From: Phycomyces blakesleeanus NRRL 1555(-)
Taxonomy: Eukaryota; Mucoromycota; Mucoromycetes; Mucorales; Phycomycetaceae
DNA: 64,000 nt
Reading direction: 5' to 3'
Assembly: GCF_001638985.1 (NCBI RefSeq)
Contig: NW_017265134.1
Span: forward strand, 3,145,800 to 3,209,799
This document shows positions 23,326-36,399 of the stretch, piece by piece (positions within the stretch are counted from its first letter, which is position 1; every line of letters begins with the position of its first letter). A program made the position numbers and the translations under genes. The notes below the pieces were generated by a model, which was not told the DNA's origin, searched no databases, and worked only from the letters and a program-made list of their open reading frames with translations.

Positions 23326-24057
23326 ATCATATTCAACCAAGTTCAAACATTCTTGAAAACCTCTTTTAATTTTTCTTCAAAGTTTTAATTTTAATTTTAA
23401 TTTCTTTCTTTCATTTTCACAAAATCGCCTTTTTCCAAAAACCATTTTTCTGAAAATTAAAATCTTTTCTCCTTTATTTTTATTGAAATTGTATTCTCCC
23501 TTTTCTTTGTATTTTATTCCTGTACACTGAATGTGATGCTTCCTCTCAAACACTACTATACCAAAATTGTTAACTGAATAGTTTTTCCTTTATTTATAAC
23601 ATACTTCTTTCCAATATTTTCTTTTTCTTATAGTTATATATTATAACTTCATCTATTTCTTCTTTCATGATGGAATATTTATATAGTTATTTTTCTTTAC
23701 ATTTTTTATGATTATCTCATTGAGTTTTATGTAGCCTATTTTTTTCATATATTTTATCCATAAAGTAGTATAAATATCTCTCTAAAATCAATCAATAAAC
23801 AACTGTTATATTTTTCTGATACAAGTTTTCTTCAAAATGCTGTCTATTATCTCTGATCTCTCTTGTGAAATTTCTTCTGTTTTATTTATTTTTTTGTCAA
23901 GTCTTCTATGAAGACTTGACAACCCCCTTTTATTTTATTATTTTGTCCCACTTTTCTCTTTTATTTATCTCTTAATAAATTTATCATAGTAAATTTCTCT
24001 TTAGCTAAACCTTTTACTCTAGTAAACATTTTCTTTCCATAGTTGACTCTTTAGAAT
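23326..24057 (+). repeat. Dispersed ~700-bp pyrimidine-rich repeat E, copy 1 (LTR-like)
   Basis: About 85-90% identical by eye to 44455-45183, in the same orientation, from CCAAGTTCA near the start to CATAGTTRACTCT at the end. It contains AGTATAAATATC and, about 20 bp on, TCAATAAACAA, the same TATA plus AATAAA arrangement as the solo LTRs in this window. No coding capacity. Probably a solo LTR or UTR of a retroelement, but no clear target duplication was found. Confidence 0.65.
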
Positions 24058-24729
24058 TAGTATTATTTACTTCACTTCTTTTAGTTTAACTATTTCTCTA
24101 ATCATTCAAATTATTTGCACTCTTATCTTAGTGTTAGTTTCTTTTTTAATTTCTTTAACTGGTCTATTTGATAACAAAGAGACTATTTTATCACCTTAAT
24201 TTATTTGATATTGAACCCAAATTTTCAATTCCTCTTTTCAATTCCTCTTCCAACATACATTTATCTTTTCTTGTACATTTTCTATACACAACTAAATACT
24301 ACACGCGACATAAAAATATAGCTGTATGACAATATTTAAATTATATATACAAGCAGTATAAATTAATTAGAAATAATAATATTTTCAAATAAGACAATAT
24401 CTTTATATTGGCTATAGCAATATAATTTCATAAAAAATGTGTCTCATTTTTAAAATTCTAACTCCAACATATTAAAATTTCAGAATTTTAGAAAAACATT
24501 TTTTTTTAAAAAAGGGTGTGTTACTCTATTTTACCATTCAATTACTGCCTCTACAAGAGAAATAGTAATGCCCCAAACAATATATGGTACAACCCAACTG
24601 CCTCTCATTCAGCATGATGTGCTGCTATGCAACGTTTAGACTAAGAAATTTATAATGATGCAGTTGATCCATTAGCTTCTCCTGATGATGTAGGTGCTCA
24701 TAGACAATAACAAAGCCAGGGGGAAGTAA
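24058..24729. other. AT-rich intergenic stretch, no gene seen
   Basis: No supported gene. A short less AT-rich stretch near 24540-24720 has some coding texture but no recognisable motif. Confidence 0.4.
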
Positions 24730-25270
24730 TTTCAGAGTAGACATTGGTGACCAAAATTAGAAGTTACAAGCAACTAGTAAGGGTTGACTTTTTAGAAGAA
24801 AAGATCTTGACTTCGTCAATTGGTCTTTTGTCTATGTTTTAGTTATTGGAGATAAGGAATATACTTGTAGAGATATTACTGGATAGTCACCATGTAAGAC
24901 ATATTATTGTGACTATTCTTTTAGCCAGAAAACAACAATCATTTTGTGTAAATAGTTAAGAATTACATTTAATAAAAATTGTTTTTATTCTTATATAAAA
25001 ACTATTTGTAAAACTTGACGATCTGTAGTGATATTGATTTGTCAAGTCTCAATCTGGTATTTCTTTTCTGGCACTTGTAGCTAAGTTGCAGAATCAATAT
25101 CACTGGGTATCATCAGGTTTATGAATAGTTTTTAGATAGGAAGTAAAGATGCTTTTTATTATTTATATTTTTTGACTATTTATATAAAATGATTTTTGAT
25201 TTCTGGCTAAAAGAATAGCTACAATAATATGTCTTAGATGCTTGTTGTTTAGTAATATTCTCTACAGGCA
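24730..25270. repeat. Head-to-head palindrome of two family B repeats
   Basis: 24730-25039 is a forward family B copy lacking its last ~45 bp. At 25040 an inverted family B copy begins at its outer end (TGTCAAGTCTCAATCTGG) and runs to about 25270. The pair forms a large palindrome about 160 bp upstream of the MULE copy 1 start. Confidence 0.7.
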
Positions 25271-25431
25271 ATAAGTTTATGTACTACAAAATAGAGACAG
25301 TCATATTTTTCTTAAATCTGAAATAATGTGGCAGGTCTGGCACAAGCTGTATTTTTATTGTTATTATTATTTTTTTATTAGTTTCAGATGCATTATTACT
25401 TTTATTTTAACAAAGCAAATATTCACTTATA

Positions 25432-26520
25432 ATGAGCTTTAACAACACTAATTTTTCTATCAAAAACATTGACAATGAGCATATGATTTGCATTGCTCCA
25501 GAATATGAGTATAATAACCCCAAGGTTTTGGAAATCTTTCAAAAAGAAGCTGCTTTTGCCATTTGGTTTGAAAATGACAAAATAAGATATGTCAATCAGA
25601 ATTTTATAAAGACACACGTGTTCAAGGCTGCCTACAGCACTAGCATCCCAAAAGACGTTTTGCAGACATTGTACTTGGCATGCAATTATCGTGGCCTGCC
25701 AAGAAAACATAATAAGAAGGCTGATAACAAGCCCAAGACCAAAAGAGTCTGCATGGAATCTATCAAAAATGGCCATAAGGTCAAGATCACTAAGAAAACC
25801 TTCCATGATGAACAGGTTTCAATTGATTACTTGTAGCAACACAATACTCACCAGCCTGAAAAGGTCCAGAATATGATCTGTTCCAGACTTCCGGCTGAAA
25901 TGAAGCAGTAGATTGTTTCCCTCGTAGATAACAACATGGATTGGAAAACAATTAAAACTCTGCTTCATGTTGATCCTTGGCGCTTGGAAGAGGCAGTAAA
26001 TAAATTTTTTTTATTTAATTTATTAACTGCTTTACTCTGTAGCTTGAAGCTGGTCTTGTCATTTCCAGCTTCCCAATGTCTCTGTGCATCAACTATAATG
26101 ATATGCAGAACGTCATCAATGATCAGCTGAACGAGCTGTCCAGACAAAATGCTGTTGACCGTACCAGTGTAGAGAAATAGATGTTACTCTTAAAGAATTA
26201 AAAGGGATGTCATGTCCACATGAAGTTTCACAAGGGCAATGACTTGTCTCTGCTCTCCTGGATCTCTCCTTGGCAAAAGAAGGTAATGTTTGATTTAATA
26301 AACACTTGCAATATAATAATAATAATTTCCAAGCAAATTATTGAGGCAGCTGATGAGTGGTGCATTGACTCCACTCATAAAACATGCAAGTCTTTGGTGG
26401 GGTCAGGCAAGCACTCGTATCTCTATACAATTATTATAAGAAGCAACATTATGAACAAAAGTGTCCCAGTTTGCTTCTTTATCACCAATGCTGAGCTTAC
26501 TTCGACTTTGAGACAATGGC
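25432..26520 (+). pseudogene. MULE (Mutator-like) transposase copy 1, 5' part, split by CACTA G1
   Basis: ATG at 25432 opens a 134-codon exon homologous to 38281-38690 on the minus strand (HMICIAPEYE / HMIHIAPNYE; KVKITKKT / KAKITKKT). Downstream exons carry LEAGLVISSFPMSLCIN and CIDSTHKTCKSL, the latter matching the first catalytic Asp block of MULE transposases. Coding breaks off at 26520, where CACTA element G1 is inserted, and resumes at 33865. Stops: TAG 25834-25836 and TAG 25909-25911 (the latter at a Trp codon in copy 2), with more further on. Confidence 0.7.
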
Positions 26521-26999
26521 TCACACTATGGCTATAGGAGTAGCAACTGTGCCCAAAATAGGCACATTACTGCCATTTTTCTAGTCAAAAGTCAATAATT
26601 TCTCCACAGTTTTTGGTAAGATAGCAATGTTATTAACAAAATTTTAAAAAAGTAACATGAAATCTGTTTTTTTGTTGCTGTACAATGTCTTGAATAGTCT
26701 AGAAAGTGTTTGTAAGTTGTAATAACCACTTTAAGTATTGAAATATAAGTTTTATTTAATATTAAAGATGTCAAGTTTTATTTGTATTAATTTTTTATGG
26801 AATGTGTGAATGAAATAGAATTATAACTGTCATTATTTTATTTTTTTAAACTAAGACTTTTTTTTTAAAAAAAGATACACTCTTCTTATTGTTCACTTAA
26901 CAATTTTATTTCAACTTAAATTGCGTAATAGCATAAAGAACATGTAGAGAATAAAAAAAACATAAGATATATTGAAGTATTTTGGATTGATTATAATAA

Positions 27000-27345
27000 A
27001 CTTGAGATTGAAGAGATATGAGATGATATGGAGACGATGAATAAAGTGAGACTTTTGTATGGTAGTTTATTGAGAAATTGTTGTATCTGTTGAAAGATGC
27101 TGTTTCTAGCTTGATGTTTTCTATCTCTTTTATATCTTTTTCACTTAGAAAAATTTATCTTTTGTTCCTTGATATTCGTTCCTGTTGTTACTGTCTTTTA
27201 AGAAAATATTTTCATGTTATATTGTCCACAATGGTTTAAGGAAGTGTATTGGCTCTTGGATAACAACTACTTGTTGTTGGTGTTGTTTCAGATTACTACT
27301 TTGACTTGAGTCACGGATTTCTAAGTCAGTTAGTTTATATCCCAG
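27000..27345 (-). repeat. G1-specific insertion, LTR-like
   Basis: Absent from the corresponding position in G2. On the minus strand it has AAAGATATAAAAGAG and later TCTCAATAAAC, the promoter/poly(A) layout of the solo LTRs here. The termini were not resolved, so solo LTR is only a suggestion. Confidence 0.35.
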
Positions 27346-27349
27346 ATTC

Positions 27350-27550
27350 TGCAAATATAACATATATAGAGAATAAAAAAAGATAGAACATATAGAGAAA
27401 TAAAAAAAATAGAAAACATAGAGCATATAAGAAGTAAAAAAAACATAAGCTATATAAAAAAAAGAATATTAAATACATGAGAGATATAGAAAGTATAAAA
27501 AATATAGGGTATATAGAGCATATAAAAAATAAAGAATAAAAAAAAGTTAT
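27350..27550. repeat. G1 subterminal A-rich degenerate repeats
   Basis: Degenerate iterations of a unit like CATATAGAGAATAAAAAAAA. The same type of array lies at 57790-58040 in G2, between the left TIR and the 3' end of the transposase. Likely subterminal binding repeats; the function is inferred from known CACTA elements. Confidence 0.5.
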
Positions 27551-27554
27551 ACAA

Positions 27555-30500
27555 TAAAAAGGTTGCCCTTTGTAATACACATATTATTGTTGAAAACATA
27601 ATAAGATGCAATTATACAGAACCAATTTCCATTTGGTAGGTATTGTATAAGGCCAACTTAATGATAAATATCATTGACACTTATTACTGCATATGTGGGT
27701 TGGGTTTAGCAACCTGTTGAGCTGTTTTGTAGCTGCTGTTTGATAATTGGTACAGATGAGTTGTGGGCAGTTGCGTCATGTTCCTTCATTACTTCAACAA
27801 AAGCAAGGAAACAAAGATAGCCAAGTGAATTCTTATGCTGGAAGAAGAATATCACTGCACCAACAAGCCAGCTGTAAACAATTATGTTATGGTTGCTAAA
27901 GTAAATAAATAAATATAATGTAAGCAACTTTTGATTATATATTGAAAAATGATATACTTATTTTCTGTAAGGACAGGTAAACATCACGTAATAATTATCA
28001 TGACTTCTTTCAATTCTTCTTTGTTGATACATGCAAGGTGAATACACAATCGAATTCATCCATAAACAACCAGCAGCAACAATTGTAAAATCACCAATGT
28101 CAGAAATAATCAAGCCCAAATTTTGTCAATAGTATCTAGTTAAGGTGTCCTTTACACTGGGGCTTCTTACACCTTCTACCAAATCATTGTTCAAATGAGC
28201 AAATCGATGAAATAACTTTCATAACTGTGCACCACTAGAATTATTAGGAAGATTCATATAACTTTCTCTACCATACGACTTGGGCTGAATAAGATCAATT
28301 TCGTTCTGAATACTGATAGCCATGTTGACATAGTTCTGCAATATAAATTGCTCCACAAGAAAACTGACATTACAGTCACCCTTGTACTTAGACTTAATCA
28401 GCTTAGAAAAGATACTAATTACTCTCTTCATTGATCAAGTGGAGTAACATCAAAGTGGATCTAGTTGCTTGATAATAAAAAATATTTGTACAAGATAGTA
28501 CTACACTGGTCTGAAGACACTATGAGATATAGTTTTTTTCTGGACTTGTTGTGATAGATAGTGGTGCCAGTATTTAAAATGTCTATTTTTGTTGTTATAG
28601 TGTATTTTCTTTTAAATCAGAAATTTTGAATTTTGTGCCAATTTTTATATTTCAAATACCAATATAAGAAAATGGAATTAAATGTCCACAAACTTAAGAA
28701 AAATCCCAAATATTGAATCTTATGTAGTCACATTGTCATATACTCACAGCAAAATATGTTTCAAACACCAAGTACTACATAATGTTACTATATTAGGGGA
28801 TCAATTCTCTCAGTCTGCCATATGAAATGAATAATCGAGGGCCAATATTTTTTTTCTCTGCTATTAAATTCGAACACTGCATTTTTTCAAGACCTAAAAA
28901 GTGCTGTCATAAATGACAAAACTGAATATGTTGTCAGTTTACTTTGTTAATAAACAGCTTCTTTACAAAGTAAACTGATAATATATTCAGTTTTGTCATT
29001 TCCAACAACACTTTTAGGTCTTGAAGAAATCAGTCAGAGTCCAATTTTTTTTACTGTATATAAGAAAAATATATCATATTATTATTATTTTAAAAAAAAG
29101 CTGTGATTAGTTTTGTATATAGTACTATAGTGTTAGAGACATTATGACTTACATATCTATCTCATCCAGCAACTCCAAAGTCAATGTTCATTGCAAAGCC
29201 AGTGCACAACCTTTGACAAGTGACAGCACCGCAGCTTTCACAGCCCAGTTTGGCAAGAATGAAACAACAAGAGTGGAAACAATACACAGAAGAAAGTCAA
29301 GCCAATCAACTGCACGAGTATTATCAATCTTGGAAAAGATGTTATCAAAACTGTCTTAAAATGATACTGGTATATAGGGTCTTGAACTTGTGATACAGTT
29401 ACCAATTGTCACAAGATTAGTTCTTTGTATGAAGAATAGATATTCTGTGATGGAGAGGGTATCATCTGGACGGATATAAAACATTTTGTCTCTTGGTAAG
29501 AGACACAGTGATCAAGTCTTAAATGTGCTTTCCAATTCCTCTTGCAACTAAATGAAGTTCATTCAGTGCAAAGAAAAAAGATTCAAAAAAGGTTGACAAC
29601 TCACTAAAGATGGTTAGTTGATATATATTTTTTATCTATTATAAGCAATTATTTAGTATAAGAAAAAATCTAATTAAACTGTTATATACTTACAGGTTTG
29701 TTGGTTTTGAAATCTTCCAAAGGTCGCAAAGGAGCAGAACTATCTTCAAAGTACATTACATGCCATCTGTTGTCTAGAGCTTTTCCATTTGTTTTGCAGA
29801 TTCAGCGACCAAACAAACTGGTGTGTGAGCCAATGTGCACCATGTCAGTCACAGCTAGGATGTCACCAGAAGCAAACAACAAGTGGATCTTGGCATAACA
29901 AACCTCAATTATATTGCTCTTGATCACCAAGCCGTGTATCTCAAGATCTTTTATTTCACTGATGATTAGTATCAGAAAAAAGTCTAAGTGGGTAGGCTTC
30001 TTGGGACCAGACAAGATTGCCAGTTGCAAGAGATATTTATTTATGTATCTAAGCTTTTTATTAGTAACTTTTTTTTGAAAGTAATATATTAATTGATTGA
30101 TTATCTTATTGATGGATCAAGATTAAATACAACAGCATGAACAATGCTCTACAAACTCTTGTCTTTTTTTTAGTTAACAGAACCATTGGTATACAACATA
30201 ATCACAATATTGTTGGGATTTGAGAACAGGTCTTGCTACACTAACTGCTTGTAACTGTCACCATCAAAAATATTGATGAGCTGACCAGCTACAGATTTCT
30301 GGTTTGCTCTGTAACGGAGGAGTTCTCTTGTAGCTGAATAAGTCAGCATTTGAAAAAACATATCACTAACTGACATGAGCTTCATACAGGCAAATGGTGT
30401 TTGACTTTGCTTAGAATCAGTCTTATATCGCAGTTTGCTGCAGTCAACACAAGATTCTTGATTGTCATTAATCACATATAATCAGCAACTACTAGGACAG

Positions 30501-31214
30501 ACATCATACTTATAGTTCTTGACACTTGACTTGGATTTAAGCAAAGCATTAATAGTTTTGCTGTGGCTGATCTTAGCCCCAGGTTCTAAAAAAAAAGGAA
30601 TGACATCACTACGTGTTAGAAATTTGGAATTAAAGTATAAGGTAACATAAATATTCTATTTTACCCAACATAATTTCATTGTGATCTCAAATGATTGTAT
30701 TAACAGATCGAATTATGTCTCCATAAGCTGCCCTGAAAATTCTGTGCTGAAGCATCAATTAAGAGAGATGAATACTCATCAACTCAGCTTTTATAAAGGT
30801 AGTGCTACCAATTCTGCTGCTATTGTAAACGTGAGCTTCACTCTCACTGTTCTCAAAACTACAGTCGCACTTATATGAAATGATCTTGTTAATCTCTATT
30901 GCATTTATGGCATAATCTATAATGCAATATCAGATAAGTATTTAAATAAATTAAGGATATTATTACATTGATTATTATAATCTGAATCACTAACGAATTC
31001 ATTGTCATCAATGCTACTGTTTTCATTATGTTGCATTTCAATATCATGTGGAATAACCTGATCAATGACAACTACTGTTGTATGATCACCTCTGTGGACT
31101 CTCTTATGATTTTGAAGCTGCTGCTAATTATAAAACGACAGGGCACACTGAGCACATTGATATCTTTGTGTAGATAATCTATCTCTCTGCTAATTGGTGT
31201 TAGAGAAAGACACA
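27555..31214 (-). pseudogene. G1 Tnp2-type CACTA transposase, heavily decayed
   Basis: Minus-strand homologue of the G2 transposase. Recognisable blocks: INDNQESCVDCSKLRYKTDS, SVSDMFFQML, LAILSGPKKPTHLDFFLILI, GDILAVTDMVHIGSHTSLFG and RVISIFSKLIKSKYKGD. The second catalytic-Asp block reads GDILA where G2 has GDIPA. There are multiple stops, including TGA at 29188-29190, at the same position where G2 has TAG. A fold-back insertion interrupts it near 28590-29080. Confidence 0.65.
28886..29035. repeat. Fold-back (MITE-like) element inside G1
   Basis: Arms of about 60-70 bp (28886-28947 and 28965-29035) are nearly perfect inverted repeats around a ~17-bp loop; the left arm starts TTCAAGACCTAAAAAGTG. 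It lies in a ~470-bp segment absent from G2. The wider segment may have Tc1/mariner-like ends with flanking TA, which I could not settle. Confidence 0.65.
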
Positions 31215-31728
31215 TTAATCGCTTTAGTAAGTATTTAATATATGATATTAAAGTGTAAAGAAGATTTAGTGATATTCTTGGAATGTAAAAGAGAGGTTTA
31301 TATACTTTTTCTTTTGAGACAAAATGTTTTTTTTAAAGAAATTCTTGTATTGAGAATACAACAATAAAGACAATAATGATGATATTAGTTAAAATACATC
31401 TTGATCAATAATGACAACAAGTATAATATAAGTATACTTATCATAGTATTTACTTTAAAAGATCAATGATTAACAATTAATTAACTTTATGATATTTAAA
31501 TATCGTGTTACTATTATGTAGTCTATCTGTACTAATGTCATTATTTTAATTGATAAAATATTATGGCACCAAAAATTAAAAAAATAATATTGTAGCAACC
31601 ATATGTTTAAGATTAAGTTGATATATCTTTTTTCAGAAAGTTAAACAAGTAAACATTATGAAATATATATATAATGAAACGTACAACTTTTATTCACTTT
31701 ATCTTTCTTAAAAAATAATAATTCAAAA

Positions 31729-32758
31729 ATGTCTGATATCAACACCACACTCATAAACTCTGTCAGAAAATTGAAATTGATATTGCTGAAATAAAGCAAA
31801 TGGTACACATGCTTCAAGATTAGTTTAGCAAACAATTTGCCCCAACTGTAAGTGCAGAAGACTTTAGTACAATGCAACAAAGCATCATTGAGCAAAGTGG
31901 TAAGACATATTTACTATATTCTAGTACATTTGCTTGCCTTATTAATATTATAGCATACAATTTCCTCTTTGGTAGCTTTTGAACGTGTTGCTGAGTCTGT
32001 AAAAAAATCTCAATTCACTGAGTATCTTGACTAGCTTGGCAACCAAGTAATTGGCACAGGTGGCGATTTGAAAGGGAAAAACAAAGCCCAGAAATGCAAT
32101 TTGTTGTTGCAGTTGCTTCACAAACAGGACTGAAAAGCATGCTGCAAAGAAATTTCAGGAGGACAACCTTTGCCTCAACTGGTACTTCTTTCTGGCAGCG
32201 ATTTGACAATGAAGCAACTACAGATTAAGACCTTGAGTCATAGCATCAAGTATGACCTGATTGACAATGACTTTCCTGCTTTCAGTAAAGAATGGAAAGA
32301 AATTCCAGCAAAGCACCGGAAGTAATACATGATGCAATTAAAGAGACTGGTGAAGGATAACAGCTTTGCTATTTATAACTGCAAGAGCATATTGTGTGCA
32401 AAAAGCCTTCTCCGAGAAAGCTTCAAAAGTGACAACCAGAAGCAAAAAAGAAGAATGGTAGAGAAGAACAACATAAGTTTATTAATCAAAAGGTTTCATT
32501 CATATATATTAATTAACATTTAAAAAAAATCTGTAGGCACAGCAAGATGCAAATGATTCTTCATTGTCTTCTGACAATATGTCAGAAACAGATGGTAGCA
32601 AGTCGCCTATTATGGTGAATGTGCTGTGAGTTGCTATGGTTTATGATGGTTTGGTGCTGTCAATACAAAACTAATATAAATCTTTTACTTTTTTATAAAG
32701 GTCTTCTCTGACAGAAATGAGTGTTGAGCCAGCATATAAGAGAAGCCAAAGATCGTAG
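31729..32758 (+). pseudogene. G1 second gene (CACTA partner protein), decayed
   Basis: Homologue of the G2 gene at 62668-63698, in the same four-exon layout. ATG 31729 begins MSDINTTL, and the 3' end encodes SVEPAYKRSQRS before TAG at 32756-32758. The first exon has an early frameshift and stop, and the second has several stops. The product family has no function I recognise. Confidence 0.6.
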
Positions 32759-33861
32759 AAGGTTTTGATTAGTTCAAAATATTTTTTAACATATTTTTAG
32801 TTTAGTTTTTATATTATTTTTTTTACTTCCTTTCTCTTTAAATAAAGATGTGCTACCCTTTTTTATATGGTTAATATCTATATAGTTATCAGCATTGAAA
32901 ACTAATGTACAACATTTGTAGCATTGTTATAGTTAATTCTTGAATGAAGCACAATACATTCTTTTTTTAAAGAATAAAAAAACATGTAATACTCTTATGC
33001 TGCTATATTATACTTGATAATTTTTATATTCTATATAAGTACTTTGATAGAATATACATCTTGTGTTTATAAAACAATTCTCATTCAGTTCTCAACTAGA
33101 TTCAACTTGACTTTATATTGTATGACTCAAATTTTTTTTCAGGTTTTCTTTGGTAATATTTTTAAGTGATACTTGCTGCTTTTTTCACTTGTCTTGTAGA
33201 TACTCTAACACTCTTTAATAACATAAGAAGCTTACATGTTAATATTATTTTCTAATATATATATATTTATAGCAAAAAATTATTTTTTGAAGCTATCAAG
33301 CATATTACATAAAGGTAGACACTACATTATTATGTCTATTTATTTATTTTCTCTCTAACATTAGTATATTTTTAGAAACCAGTAAGAATTAAAGAAGGTC
33401 ATTTAGTCTATATCGAAATACTTGAGACACATGAAATATATTTGGGATAAAGGGTTTTTACTGCATATCTCTGCAGTAGCCAAATAATACCATGTCTTTT
33501 TTGCAAGTTCTAATAGATGGGTTTTTAGTAGTACTGCTATCTTATAATAAAACAGAAAGTGAAACAAAATTTTATTCTATTCAATTCATTTCAATTCATT
33601 TCAATTCAATTTAATAAATGATTCATTTAATACGGCAAAGATAAAGCAAGGGAATATACTGGTATTAGATACAGTGGAGCAAAAAAAACAAAAAAAAACA
33701 AAAAAAAACAAAAGAAAACAAACAAATCTCAGTCTTTTAAACAAAATGACAACTGTGCCTCTAATCGCACTATACAAAATCAAATCTGCTATTTTTTATT
33801 ATCTAAAATGGCAGTTATGCTACCAAAGTAGTAACATATTACTATTTTTTTAGCCATAGTG
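32759..33861. repeat. G1 right subterminal region with simple repeats
   Basis: No gene. It contains tandem TTCAATTCAT units (about 33576-33612) and an A8-C type run (33678-33722), then the subterminal sequence AAATGGCAGTTATG shared with the left end, before the TIR. Confidence 0.6.
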
Positions 33862-33864
33862 TCA

Positions 33865-35170
33865 CTTGGGTTTAGTCAAACTGTGACCTGCACATCAAGC
33901 ACATAATGATTGACTGCAGCTCTGTTGAGATGAGTGCTCTCAAGAATGTCTTTGGGCAGAGTGTTCAGGCCCTTTTGTGACACTGGCACATCAAGCGGGC
34001 ATGGGAGATGCACATCAAAAAAGATGTAACTTATATTAAGATGGCTGCTTTAAAATAAAAGTAATCAGTATTAATATTTATTTGTTATTACAGGTAAAAA
34101 TTACTGGTGCCACTCATGAGTCAAAGAGGGAATGAGATGCTGTCCGTGTGGGTTTGAACCTTCTTATGCATGCAAAGAGCAAGCTTGTTTTTGAGCAGAA
34201 GTACCAGGAATTTGTTTCCCAGTTTTCTGAACACAGAAATTTTGTTAAGTACATTGGTACACAATGTTACATTAAGCGTGAGCTGTGGTCAATGGCATGA
34301 AGAGAAGTAGATTAATATAGATATACTTTCTATGATTTATTAACTGTTTATTTCTGATATTAGAAGGCCAGGTTCCATACAAACAATCGGATTGAATCAT
34401 ATCATCATATCTTGAAAACCTACTACTTAGGTAGATCAAGAAACTTCTGGGTTGACTGGTTAGTTTACATGCTCTCCCAAGTAGTAGAGCATGACTATAG
34501 ACAAGAGGGTCTCAGGATTGTGTATGGGTTCAAGAAGCTTGTTTTAACACATACTGAAAAGGCAAAGAAGAAGAAGGCACAAGAAATTGTCTATGAAGAT
34601 GCTCTTAGTATGGTCAAGGCTGTTGAAGACAGTTTAATAAAAAAATTACTTTTAATATAATGAATTAACTAGTATTAATATTGTGCTTTTATCTATTTAT
34701 TTAAGGTCTACAAGTGTTGCTTCTTTGCTGACAATTCTGTTTTGTATGAGCTCTTGGTCAAAAAAGAAATACTGTCAATCTGCTCTTGTTCAGACCCAAA
34801 TCATTTGTGCAAGCATATTTTTTGGTCTGCAGGATGATGGAACCTCAGTACTCATTAATCAAAAAGCTTCCTATTGTTCAGAATCAAGATGTACAAAATG
34901 AGAAAAGAGAAGAAAAAGAGCTGCAGCACAGAATAAATTGTGTTTTCTTGAATTTGTTGAGATACAGACAAACTTGTGCAAGAAAATTGAGCAAGCCATG
35001 ACAAAACAAAATGTCATGGCCATGGATAGTCCCTGTGGAATGGACGTTTCTGTTCAGATTTTCAGGGACTGTCTCTCTTCGCTAAAAGAAGCAGGTGCTG
35101 GACCCCAGCAGAAGTATAAAAAACAAAAAAAAACAATAAAACATATTTTATCAATTCCATTTTTTTTGTA
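33865..35170 (+). pseudogene. MULE transposase copy 1, 3' part
   Basis: Continues copy 1 past the G1 insertion. MIDCSSVEM carries the second catalytic Asp block, followed by HWHIKRAWEMHIKKD and, after an intron, ITGATHESKRE. Further exons include NNRIESYHHILKTYYLGRS and the SWIM zinc finger (CSCSDPNHLCKH; CxCx6CxH at about 34780-34820), typical of MULE transposases. Stops and a frameshift break it after the SWIM motif. The C-terminal ~80 codons (34938-35170) differ from copy 2. Confidence 0.7.
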
Positions 35171-35390
35171 AATTTATTAATAAAAACATAATAAATAAAC
35201 TAAGCTATTAGCTAGCAATCGGCAATTTTATCAATTTGATTCATTAAAAAAATCTATATTTTTGGAAAAAAAATATAAAGTATTTTGCAATTTTACCATC
35301 TTTTTTGTCTGGGCCAAAAATTATAAAGTTTGGATGAACAATAACTGGTTGCACTTTGTAGTAATTAAAGGTTTTCAACTCTGACAGATT

Positions 35391-36160
35391 CTGCGACTTA
35401 GTTAAAAGTGCCAGAAAAGAAATAAGAGATCAAGACTTGACAATAATAAAAGGAAGACCAACCCAGATTGGGAACGACATGTCAAGTCTCGATCTGATAT
35501 GTATTTTCTGGCACTTGTAACTTAGTCGCAGAATCAATACCACTGTAGATTGTTAAGTTTTTAAGAATAGTTTTTAGATAAGAATAAAAATGATTTTTAT
35601 TAAATGTAATTCTTGACTATTTATATAAAATGATTGTTGTTTTCTGGGTAAAAGAATAGCTACAGTAATATGTCCTAGATGGTGATTATTCAGTAATATA
35701 TATACAAATATATTTTTTATCTCCAACATCTAAAAGATAGACAAAAGACAAATTGGCGGAGTCAAGATCTTTTATTCTAAAAAGTCAACTGTTCCTGGTT
35801 GCTTGTGTCGTGCCTAATTTTGGTGATACAAGTTCTAGTGACTTGTTCTTACAAAAGAAGCAGGAATTAGAATGATTATTCATCAGTTTGTAATTTTAGA
35901 AATTTGTAATCAACTTATAATAATTTGTAATATTACTAGACACTACTTGAGTATAGTCAAAGATGAATAATCATTTCAAAAAGTATATAAAATAACCCAA
36001 ATCAAAATAATTAAAAGCATCTTTTTATTCTCTCTCTTATTTGCTTACTTCTGTATTATTAAAGCTTGATCAATTCAGTTACGTTTACAGTAAATTAGAA
36101 GATAGCCTAGATCAGAAATGACACTTGTAACTTCTGATTTTGGTCACCAACGTCAACTTT
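35391..36160. repeat. Mosaic of LTR fragments (B end, A end, inverted B with a nested LTR)
   Basis: 35391-35442 is the 3' end of a forward family B copy, and 35443-35479 the last 37 bp of a family A LTR. 35480-35830 is a near-complete inverted B copy (starts TGTCAAGTCTC). A second B fragment is split at 35846/36129 by a ~277-bp element (35847-36123) with CTTGT duplicated on both sides and TATATAAAA inside. This sits between the two MULE copies. Confidence 0.6.
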
Positions 36161-36399
36161 GACGAAAACCTTTAATTTCTCAAAACTGGGAGCAGTCACG
36201 TAGACAGCCAAACTTTGTTAGATCCAGGTCAAACAGAAAAAAAGCAGTTTTACAAAGCACTTTGATTTTTTGTTCAAGATTATCAAAAAAAAGTCAATAA
36301 TTTTATTTTTTTTATTACTATGTTTCCATCAAAAAAGTCATAAAATAATATCAGAAAAGTATGTTTAAATAATTTTATTATTTCTTTATTGCTTTTTAT

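Larger units (their letters stand above)
26524..33861. mobile_element. CACTA-type DNA transposon G1, inserted in MULE copy 1
   Basis: Left end CACTATGGCTA at 26524; right end is the inverse (TAGCCATAGTG) at 33861. TCA is duplicated at 26521-26523 and 33862-33864. Length 7,338 bp. Removing it restores the MULE transposase. It contains a Tnp2-type transposase on the minus strand and a second gene on the plus strand, head to head, the opposite arrangement to F1/F2. It is homologous over most of its length to G2 (57415 onward), with two G1-specific insertions of about 340 bp (27000-27345) and 470 bp (28590-29080). Confidence 0.88.

Noticed and set aside
23014..23346. 110-codon minus-strand ORF at the F2 right end
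   Set aside because: It spans the TIR and flanking GTG duplication and has no family resemblance; a chance ORF.
34130..34160. Possible tRNA B-box-like GGTTTGAACC
   Set aside because: It lies in MULE coding sequence and no cloverleaf can be built around it.
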